From: Leptodactylus fallax
Taxonomy: Eukaryota > Chordata > Amphibia > Anura > Leptodactylidae
Direction: 5' to 3'
DNA length: 64,000 bases
Assembly: GCA_947044405.1 (NCBI GenBank)
Contig: CAMRHE010000168.1
Location: 2,611,001-2,675,000 of the forward strand
In this document: positions 54,500-64,000 of the stretch, piece by piece
How positions within the stretch are numbered: position 1 is the stretch's first letter
Layout of the letters: each line of letters starts with the position of its first letter
Notes under the pieces: model-generated
The model's database searches: none
Told to the model about the DNA's origin: nothing
What the model saw: the letters and a program-made list of their open reading frames with translations, nothing else
Position numbers and translations under genes: made by a program

Positions 54500-56230
54500 T
54501 AAATTACCCCAATTTTCAAAACTGCACTCCTAAAATAATTCAAAACAGCATTTGGGAAGTCTGTTAACCCTTTAAGCATTTCACAGGAATTAAAACAATA
54601 TGGAGGTGAAGTTTAGACATTTCATTTTTTTTTTCCCAATAATACATTCATTTAGCCCTAAAATTAAACACATTCACAAGGGGTTAAAGGAGAAAATGCA
54701 TCTCACAGTTTCTTATACAATTTCTCCTGAGCACAGAAATACCACATATGTGGGTGTAAACTGATGTTTGGGCACACGGCAGTGCACGAAAGGGAAGGAG
54801 CAAAAATGGGCATTTCAAAAGCAGATTTTGCTAGAATAGTTTCCAGGTGCCATTTCTCAGCCCCTACAGTAACGATACAATGGAAACCCTCCATAAGTGA
54901 CCCAATTTAGAAAACTACACACAACATAAATCATCAAGGGGTATAGTGAGCATTTTGACCCAACAGACATTTCACAGATTTTATTAACATTGGCATATGT
55001 AAATGAAAAGTTACTAAAACGTCACTTTATCCCCAGTTTTTATCAAGTTTTCATTTTCACAAGGGGTTAAAGGAGAAAAACACCCCACAGTTTGTTAAAC
55101 AATTGCTCCTGAACATGGGAATACCCCATATGTGGTCGTAATCTGTATGGGTATATGGTGGGGCTCAGAATGGAAAGAGTACGGATGGAGTATAGATTTA
55201 GAGGGACTTTCTGGATGCCATATTGTTTTTGCAGAGCCCTGGAGGTGCCAGTAAACTGGAATTCCCAAAGAAGTGACCACATTTATAGGGGCAATTTTAG
55301 ATTCTCTGGAAATGTGACATGGTGTCCAAATACCAACCATCTAATTCTGTGCTCCAAAAGCACATAACACTCCTTCACATCTGCGCCCTGCTCTGAACCC
55401 AAACTGAAGTTTATGCCCACAAGTATGACACGGTTGTACCAAGGATAATGTACTTAATGCCATATATGTGGGTGTAAAATGATGTTTGGGCACAGCTGGG
55501 CCCAGAAGGGAAGGAGCGCTATTTTGGAGCACAGTTTTGATTTTTGACATCATGCCACTTTTGCAGAGCCCCTGAATTGGCAGTAAAGTGGAATCCACAG
55601 ACACGTGACGCCATTTTGGAAACTACACCACTGATGGGATTTATCAAGTGCCGTAGCAAGCATTTTTAACCCTTAAGCGTAGTATTAATTTAATTTTCAG
55701 AAATTACTTTGCAGCTGATGATAAAAATTACAACTATGTTGTGTAATTCAACACTTGGGGGTTAAAAATGCTCACTGTACCCCTGGATAAATTCCTTCAG
55801 GGGTGTAGTTTCCAAAATGAAGTCATGTGTCAGGGGATTCCACTGTACTGGCATTTCAGGAGCTCTACAAAAGTGACATGCCAACCAAAAACCAAACCAT
55901 CTAAAATCGGTGCTCCAAAAAGCAAATAGCGCTCCTTACCTTCTGTGCCTGGCTGTGCCCAGACAGCAGATTATACCCACATATGATATTAAGTACATTA
56001 TCCTGGTTACAACAGTGTCATACATGAGGGCATAAACTTCAGTTTGGGCACACAGCAGGACACAGAGGTGAAGCAGCACTACGTCGCTTTTACAGTGCAG
56101 ATTTAGAAGTTTGGTATCTGGACCCCATGTCATGTTTGCAGAGACCCTGAAGTGCCAAAAAAGTGGAGTCCACTAGGGAGTGACCCCATTTTGAAAACTG
56201 CCACCCTCAAAGAATTTATCAAGGGGTGTA
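54500..56230. repeat. Degenerate tandem array 2, with an inverted unit
   Basis: Same unit family as 12440-14500. Markers ACACCCCTCA/ACTACAC, CATTTTGACCC(C/A)ACAG, TTTTCATTTTCACAAGGGG, TGCAGAGCCC and ATACCCCATATGTGG recur at about 54720-54870, 55120-55235, 55470-55565 and 56120-56150. Around 55615-55870 one unit is inverted, forming a palindrome with arms CACCACTGATGGGATTTATC / GATAAATTCCTTCAGGGGTG and CATTTTTAACCC / GGGTTAAAAATG. Non-coding. Confidence 0.82.
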
Positions 56231-57097
56231 GTGAGAATATCTCAGATGTGAATGCATAGCGGATGTTGAAAAGTGAATATGTAAGCTGTGCGGAGTGCAT
56301 TGGGAACACCAAATTTCCTACTATTTCCCCAGTAGCTCCTATGATTGGGAAGGGGGTGGTCACTTCTGGTTTCTTTTCCCTCGTAAACTCTAAATCTGGG
56401 GTGTACCCTTATATATGCTCACACAGCTTATACATTTCCTTCCTGCCGCAGCCAGTTATGTCCTAAATTGGCGATTTTTGGGGCTGTCTTCACATTGTTC
56501 AAACTTTATTTTTCTGGTGAGGTAGCCATGAGAGCTGTATTTTTTGCGGTATAAGATTCATTTTGTAATGACACCATTTTGTGCTGTCAAACTTATTGTA
56601 TAAATATAACTTTTTTGGAGGATTTAAAAAAAAATAAATAAATAAAAAAAAATTATGGCATTGCATTTTTACCTTTTAAATTTTTTGCCATGTGAGCGTG
56701 AAGCATAAGTAACAGGTTACCTTTATTCTGTGGGTTTGTACGATTATGGAGATACCCAATTTATATTGTTTTGTTTTTTTTATGAGTTACTAATTTTGCT
56801 GAATTTATGGGGACATAAATCAATTATTTTTGCATCGTCATCTTCTGAAATGCGTAACATTTTTATTTTCCGGTTGACAGCTAATGGTTTATTGTTTGAA
56901 GATGCCCTGTGCTTTTTATTGGTACTGTTTGGGGGTACATATGACTTTTTGATCACTTTTTATAGCATTTTTTGTAAGGAGAGATGGCGAAAAATCATTT
57001 CTGGCACTTTTTTTTTCCGATGTTCACTATGCAGGTTAAATATTTCAGTCTTATTATACGGATTGTTACGGATGTGGCGATACCAAGTATGTATGTT

Positions 57098-57133
<36 letters not shown>

Positions 57134-57180
57134 TTTTTTTTTACATTTATTTTATTTTATATAGGAAAGGGGCATTTCAT
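56231..57180. repeat. Unique tail of tandem-array element, copy 2
   Basis: Corresponds in order to 14501-15430 (GCTTATACATTTCCTTCC, TTGGCGATTTTTGGGG, TAGCCATGAGAG, GATGGCGAAAAATCATT). A (CA)n-(TA)n tract lies at 57097-57133. No protein frame. Confidence 0.7.
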
Positions 57181-57191
57181 GGCTTTATTAA

Positions 57192-57896
57192 CCACTTCAG
57201 TACCGGGCCAATTATTTCTGGTCCAGGACCAGACACGCTTTTTGTATGTGCGGTTTTGAGGGCTGTAATATCTATCCGGGAAAAATATAAACAAAAGAGG
57301 AGGGAAAACGTGCTTTTTTTTTTTTTTTTTTTTTTTTAATAAAGTGCTACTAAAAAAACTTTATAAAAAAAATAGTTTTTCCTCTCCGTTACAGTAATTT
57401 TTATTTTTTATGGTGTCGTCTGGGTGGGTTATAACCTGTGATAAGGGCATTTTATTGGCGTATTTTTTTTTATTTTTTTTTTTGTTGGGGACGACGATTT
57501 TCCCTGTAACTGGGGCTGGTACATTTAGCCCCAGCTGCAGGAGTAATACAGCCTCCTGCACGTTACTTCAACAATACTATAGAGCTGATCTGTAGGACCC
57601 AGCAGCTCTTGCAGACGCTGCACCCGGCGGATCACATGACCGCCGGGTCAGAGGGCGGCCGCAAGATGGCAGCGCCCATAGCACTGTATACAGAGCGATC
57701 AGGAAGGCAGGGAAGGTAATAAACCTTCCCTGTCTTCTCTCTGGGAGCTCCAGCTGAAGTTACAGCTGGCTTCCAGTTTCAGTAGTTGCACGATTTCGTG
57801 CAGCTACTGAGTTCTACTTGGACGTACCGGTACGTCCATGCAGAACTAGACAACCACCCATTGGACGTATATAGTCTATGGGCAGTACGGAAGTGG
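57192..57896. mobile_element. TTAA-flanked non-autonomous element, copy c
   Basis: Perfect TTAA on both sides (57188-57191 and 57897-57900). Begins CCACTTCAGTACCGGGCC and ends GGGCAGTACGGAAGTGG, the best-preserved inverted ends of the family. The interior aligns with 28688-29513. T-runs at 57316-57337 and 57461-57482. Non-coding. Confidence 0.9.
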
Positions 57897-59095
57897 TTAA
57901 TTTATAAAAAAAAAATTTAAAGACTGATCGCTGATTTTTAAAGACTGATGGTCTGATCACTGGTTCCGTACTATACATCTGCAATACACATGTATTGCAG
58001 TGTATAGAGGAAGTCAGCCTATGCAGACACATAGGCTAACTTTCTCCAATCGGGGGAAGGATCAACCAGATATGGGGGGCTCCTGGCAACCCGGGGTCAA
58101 TGGTCAGTCCCCGGGCTGCCCAAAAATACATATCTGTACCCCCTGAACTTGCCGCTGGGGGTTGAAGGGGATCATAATGTTAGTGGAACCCCTTAAATGC
58201 CGTGGTCATGTTTGACCATGGAATCCAAGGGATTAAAAAACCCGATTTAAGCTGAGCTGGTTGAAAATAGGATTGCAACTGCATAGTGTTCATAGAGAAT
58301 TAAGGCAAAGAATAAAGAAGTGCAGGATTTCACAGAAAGAAACCAAAATGTGTTAAGTATATTACAAAATTTATTTAGGACGTAAATCCTGCCAGATAAT
58401 CAAAACTTGTTTGAAAGTTTCGTTACGCTTTAATAAGCAGAAGTTTCCTGGCACAGTTGTCATCTTTTCTCTAGACCCCACTGTTCCTGAGTAATAAGTT
58501 CTGCTTTAGTGCTTGATATGCTGTTTTGGCTGTCTACCATCAAGTGGGTAGTCTTGCGTAAGAGCAGACAAGGGAGTGTGACACTGTCAGACTCTGAATG
58601 ACATTGTCAGGGGCCTAATCACGCCATTTTGACTGACCCTACCTGACAGTCTATTAGTAATTAATATATCAAACACCAAAACAAACTGCGCTAACTGTTC
58701 TGGAACTGTGGGGGGGGGGGGGGAGAGAAAAAAATTAAAAAATTGCGTCAGAATCAGTGGAGTGGGGCCTATAACAGGAAGCAAGAACTGGTATTGGTGG
58801 TTAAAGGTCCTCTAACTCAAACTGCCATACTACATATGTGCCTTTTTTTTTCCCTCTTTGCTGGACATGCCTAGATATGTGTAACCTGAAATTAACAGCT
58901 TTTCAAGATAGCAATTTGTGAAACTGACCCCATGTCTACCATCTCTGTAACCTATTTAGACTCTGCCTACAGTATTAGTTATCCTTAGGCTGACAAGTGC
59001 TATACACTGCAATGCAGGGATCTGGTCCCCTAGTGTTCAAGTCCAACACTTAAATCTAAAAGCTTAAAAATAAAAAGTTCAACAATAAAATAAAT
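57897..59095. other. Intron without gene
   Basis: Holds a block related to 15500-15800 (CAGTGTATAGAGGAAGTCAGC; CAACCCGGGGTCAATGG) at about 57985-58115, a dispersed block at 58290-58440 and a G13 run near 58710. No coding frame recognised. Confidence 0.6.
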
Positions 59096-59287
<192 letters not shown>

Positions 59288-60721
59288 CAGTCATATGAAA
59301 AAGTTTGGGCACCCCTATTAATCTTAATCATTTTTAGTTCTAAATATTTGGGTGTTTGCAATGCAACAGCCATTTCAATTTGATCAGTTCCTGGATCCTG
59401 GATGAAGGTATTTTTGACCATTCCTCTTTACAAAACAATTCCAGTTCAGTTAAGTTTGATGGTCGCCGAGCATGGACAGCCCGCTTCAAATTATCCCACA
59501 GATGTTCAATGATATTCAGGTCTGGGGACTGGGATGGCCATTCCAGAACATCGTAATTGTTCCTCTGCATGAATGCCTGAGTAGATTTGGATCATTGTCT
59601 TGCTGAAATATCCATCCCCGGCGTAACTTCAAATTCGTCACTGATTCTTGTACATTATTCTCAAGAATCTGCTGATACTGAGTTGAATCCATGCGACCCT
59701 CAACTTTAACAAGATTCCCGGTGTCGGCATTGGCCACACAGCCCCAAAGCATGATGGAACCTCCACCAAATTTTACAGTGGGTAGCAAGTGTTTTTCTTG
59801 GAATGCTGTGTTTTTTTGACGCCATGCATAACGCCTTTTTGTATGACCAAACAACTCAATCTTTGTTTCATCAGTCCACAGGACCTTCTTCCAAAATGAA
59901 GCTGGCTTGTCCAAATGTGCTTTTGCATACCTCAGGCGACTCTGTTTGTGGCGTGCTTTCAGAAACGGCTTCTTTCACATCACTCTCCCATACAGCTTCT
60001 CCTTGTGCAAAGTGTGCTGTATTGTTGACCGATGCACAGTGACACCATCTGCAGCAAGATGATGCTGCAGCTCTTTGGAGGTGGTCTGTGGATTGTCCTT
60101 GACTGTTCTCACCATTCTTCTCTGCCTTTCTGATATTTTTCTTGGCCTGCCACTTCTGGGCTTAACAAGAACTGTCCCTGTGGTCTTCCATTTCCTTACT
60201 ATGTTCCTCACAGTAGAAACTGACAGGTTAAATCTCTGAGACAACTTTTTGTATCCTTCCCCTGAACAACTATGTTGAACAATCTTTGTTTTCAGATCAT
60301 TTGAGAGTTGTTTTGAGGAGCCCATGATGCCACTCTTCAGAGGAGATTCAAATAGGAGAACAACTTGCAATTGGCCACCTTAAATACCTTTTCTCATGAT
60401 TGGATACACCTGGCTATGAAATTCAAAGCTCAGTGAGGTTACAAAACCAATTTTGTGCTTCAGTAAGTCAGTAAAAAGTAGTTAGGAGTATTCAAATCAA
60501 TAAAATGATAAAGGTATCCAAATTTTTGCACCGGTCAAATTTTGGTTTAATGCATATTGCACATTTTCTGTTAGTACAATAAACCTCATTTCAATCCTGA
60601 AATATTACTGTGTCCATCAGTTATTAGATATATCAAATTGAAATGGCTGTTGCAAACACCCAAATATTTAGAACTAAAAATGATTAAGATTAATAGGGGT
60701 GCCCAAACTTTTTCATATGAC

Positions 60722-60723
<2 letters not shown>
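59288..60723 (-). mobile_element. Tc1/mariner element, family G (1436 bp)
   Basis: Ends CAGTCATATGAAAAAGTTTGGG at 59288 and AACTTTTTCATATGACTG at 60723. The inverted repeats also share GGCACCCCTATTAATCTTAA. Flanks are CA/TG microsatellite rather than a clean TA. Shorter than full length because the transposase C-terminus is deleted. Confidence 0.94.
59340..60325 (-). pseudogene. Tc1 transposase, family G, degenerate
   Basis: Start MGSSKQLSNDLKTKIVQHS at 60325. Helix-turn-helix: GYKKLSQRFNLSVSTVRNIV, then VKPRSGRPRKISERQRRMVR. TGA at 59975-59977 ends the first part after LYGRVM. The same-strand reading resumes with LDKPASFWKKVLWTDETKIE (first catalytic Asp), TVKFGGGSIMLWG and IFQQDNDPN (second Asp). 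A frameshift near 59590 moves to [20 protein letters not shown] (catalytic Glu). After SSRIQELI the normal C-terminus is missing and the reading runs into inverted-repeat sequence, ending at 59340. One nonsense codon, one frameshift and one deletion. Confidence 0.92.
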
Positions 60724-61724
<1,001 letters not shown>

Positions 61725-62406
61725 TGTGTATATATATACTGTATATATATATATATATAGACAGGTAGGATTCAAAGCTGAAATTCTCTCCACTCCATTC
61801 AGGAGCAACGCAGAGAAGCTAATAAGTATGTTGGGAGTTCCAACCGCTTCGTGTAAGTGACGTCACTTATGTCACTTTGTTTTCTGCATGGGAGTAGGCA
61901 TCTGTCCAAGAATGGAATGGCAGGAATTGATCTTGGAGTGGGAACATGTGCCTGGAACGGAGACTGAGGAAGCAGTGGGTAAAGAAATACATGGCAAACA
62001 TGTTAGTTATGGAATGTGTAAGGCAGAGAGCTTTAGGGCACTGGTCCCAGAAAAATTACTATTTTAAAGACCACCAATATGCCCATTTATGTTTCTAACA
62101 GGCAGAAAACGTTCAGTGGTAGCTTTCAGATGGGCATAAGTGTGGGTGTTCTTTTGTTTTGTTTGCACCAAAGTAAGGGCACCTAGGCCTCAAGCAGGTC
62201 ATTAAATGCAGAGTTGTGCCACTTTAACTGTAGTACTGATGAACTGCAGAAGCTCAGAGGTTGTGTCCGTAGTGTAATCAATAAAATACCTGTAATACTC
62301 AAATCTGAAAACTGTCTTCGTTATCACATAAGTTGGATTTATAGATCCATAATTACTGATTAGTTACGGATTGCAAAAGCGGTTTAAAAAAAAAAAAAAA
62401 AATAAA

Positions 62407-62464
<58 letters not shown>

Positions 62465-62724
62465 CTATGGAATCGCCAATTTAATTTGAGAAGCAGCCAA
62501 ACTCATATCACAAAGCTGTTAGTGTGCCTGAAATGAAGACTATAGGGTCCATCTACCATACATTATGCCACCCCACACCATAATTCCAGGAGTAGAACTA
62601 GCGTGAAGTTCCCTTATAAATGCCTGTGGATATGCCATAATTGTGTGACATGGGAAAACCCTTTTAAAAACAAACATGACCAAAAAAAAAAAAAAATAAA
62701 AAAGCCAAATCAGGTAGAACTTAC
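61725..62724. other. Intron upstream of a PAQR3 donor-side exon
   Basis: No gene. Contains short TA tracts at 61730-61760, an A-run at 62385-62402 and a (TA)n tract of about 27 units at 62409-62462. The donor ACTTAC (minus GTAAGT) at 62719-62724 belongs to the exon on its right. Confidence 0.65.
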
Positions 62725-62887
62725 CTGAAAACAGAACAGACAAATGGAACAAATAACGAAGTCTTCCCTGGAAGCATTTGCTGATGGCAAAACTGACATC
62801 ATGTCGTAAACACCCAGAATAAAGAAGAGCAAGAAGCCCAGCAGATGGCTCCAAATGTTGACAGTCTCATTGGATAAAATGAACAGG
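62725..62887 (-). CDS. paqr3: PAQR3 coding exon (LFILSNETVNIWSH...CLFCFQ)
   Basis: 163 bp. Acceptor TTCTTCTGCAG ends at 62888; the exon's first C completes a codon (probably Ser) from an upstream exon outside the window. It reads LFILSNETVNIWSHLLGFLL, then FFILGVYDMMSVLPSANASR and EDFVICSICLFCFQ, ending in phase 0 before GTAAGT. It carries the first PAQR signature (E-x2-N-x-W-S-H) and the first membrane helix. The exons for the cytoplasmic N-terminus, about 62 residues in mammals, are not in the window. Family and orthologue are clear from the near-identity of the wording. Confidence 0.97.
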
Positions 62888-63559
62888 CTGCAGAAGAATC
62901 AAAACATCTATAAAATACATTCACACAACATATAACCATTTAATTTTTGATACATTTTGGTCAATCCTGTACTATAGCACAGAGACAACAGTAAAACCCC
63001 ATGCACATCACAAATGTGCTCTCCATTGAGCCCTCTGATGGAGAAATATGTTTGAGTATCCACTTCTGTATCTAAAAGAATGTGAAGTAAGTAAAATGGA
63101 GACTCTCTTGGTCTCAGTGTGCCTTGACAGAGGGCTCAGTCAAATTAGTATGTGAATGGGGTCTCAAATTAGAAGATATATAATTTCACAGGATAAATAA
63201 AGTACACCTTTTTTGAATTATATGGTTTTTTGCATCTGGACAAAATAAAGACATCCAGTCATTAGAAGGTCTTAAGCTACATTCACACGACAGTTTTAAT
63301 AACGCTTTTTTAACAGACGTCACATGGCAACATTAGATTCAATGCGCGTGAATGAGGGCTATTCCCATGACAGTTATTTTGATGGTCTGTTGTAATGGAT
63401 CATCAAAATATATGTCCTACTTTTGTCTGTTTTCTTGACAAAAATGTAACGTATGGGGGATTTGTGAAAACAGTCGCCCCTCAGGTGTAAGACAGCCATG
63501 AAAAATTGATGTTTTATACCATGTTCTTATTTAACAAAACTAGGCGAAAAAGGGGAAGA
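62888..63559. other. Intron without gene
   Basis: Contains inverted blocks TCTCCATTGAGCCCTCTGATG / GACAGAGGGCTCAGTCAA at about 63021-63141, suggesting a decayed foldback element. CTACATTCACACGACAG near 63280 is a form seen at MITE ends, such as the outer MITE at 36386. No coding frame. Confidence 0.55.
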
Positions 63560-63724
63560 AGTGTGTGGGTAGTAGCAGCCAGGAGCTGAAAGTAGAATTT
63601 TTGGCACTTGGCTGGTTTGGAGAATTCAGACGTGGTCATAGCCCTCAAAATCGCACTTACACAAAAAAAAACCCAAAACTGTGTCTGGTCCTGAACAAGG
63701 GAAATTGGCCAAGAACTGAAGTGG
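63560..63724. mobile_element. TTAA-flanked element, one end only (copy d)
   Basis: Matches the right end of copy a at 4960-5060: AGCCCTCAAAATCGCACTTACA, TGTGTCTGGTCCTGAACAAG and GGAAATTGGCC, ending GAACTGAAGTGG before TTAA (63725-63728). The other end is not present. Confidence 0.75.
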
Positions 63725-63739
63725 TTAAGCTTGCAATAT

Positions 63740-64000
63740 CCTTTAGGCAGACAAGACCAAAATGAAATGTTTTGCCATAATACACAGTACCACGTTTAGA
63801 GAAAACCAAACAGCCTATCAGCAGAAACACATCATACTAACTGTCAAGCACAGTGGTGGAGGAATGATGATTTGTGCTTGTTTTGTAGATACAGGATCTG
63901 GGCACCTTTAAGTCACCACCTTTAAGTTGACACCACTATGAACTCCTCTGTATACCAAAGTATTCTAGAGTCAAATATGAAGCCATCTATCCAAGAGCTG
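63740..64000 (+). pseudogene. Tc1 transposase remnant running off the window
   Basis: Pieces include AGACAAGACCAAAATGAAATG (D/E-TKMK, a decayed WTDETK box), ACTGTCAAGCACAGTGGTGGAGG (TVKHSGGG) and GGATCTGGGCACCTT. Frame changes lie between them. It appears to be the same or a close family to 18765-19345. The catalytic Glu region would lie beyond base 64000. Confidence 0.75.

Overview
The window is vertebrate nuclear DNA, most likely from a frog or toad. It carries spliced exons with GT-AG borders, no operons, many TA-flanked Tc1/mariner transposons, a DIRS-type tyrosine-recombinase retrotransposon, L1/Tx1-like and L2/Rex1-like LINEs, piggyBac-type TTAA-flanked elements, hAT-type MITEs and long (TA)n, (CA)n and (GATA)n tracts. 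The amphibian assignment is inferred from this repeat mix and from the host gene; it is not proven by a species-specific marker.

Only one host gene is visible: PAQR3 (RKTG), on the minus strand, in five coding exons: 62725-62887, 50141-50296, 35843-36040, 35654-35744 and 22352-22494. All junctions carry consensus splice sites and the reading phases join correctly. Together the exons encode about 249 residues, from the NETVNIWSH motif to the stop codon. Roughly the first 62 codons lie beyond base 64000. Introns of about 12.4, 14.1, 0.1 and 13.2 kb are packed with transposons.

Layout, left to right. 1-2588: two Tc1 elements either side of an AT tract. 2591-11640: older repeats, one of which is split by a 5.4 kb DIRS element (5540-10948) with gag, RT/RNase H/methyltransferase-like and tyrosine recombinase frames, inverted terminal repeats and an internal complementary region. 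12440-15950: a degenerate tandem array of roughly 325-425 bp units and its unique tail. 16335-22281: Tc1 copies, a foldback element and a hAT MITE, on the 3' side of PAQR3. 22352-35653: last PAQR3 exon and an intron with a decayed L1/Tx1 LINE, TTAA MITEs, a minisatellite, and a piggyBac derivative inserted in a Tc1 element. 35654-36040: two exons 98 bp apart. 36386-44603: a three-level nest, with a full-length L1-like LINE inside a Tc1 element inside a short MITE. 44682-47985: a nearly intact L2/Rex1-like LINE. 50141-62887: two more exons, separated by a nearly intact Tc1 element, a second tandem array, a TTAA MITE and two adjacent Tc1 copies.

No unfamiliar multigene system was found. The most informative features are the nested insertions with readable target-site duplications, and the DIRS element, whose ATT integration junction is confirmed by an unfilled paralogous site at about 31.1 kb. 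Many frame breaks in otherwise good transposon genes sit in homopolymer runs, so some may be assembly errors rather than real mutations.
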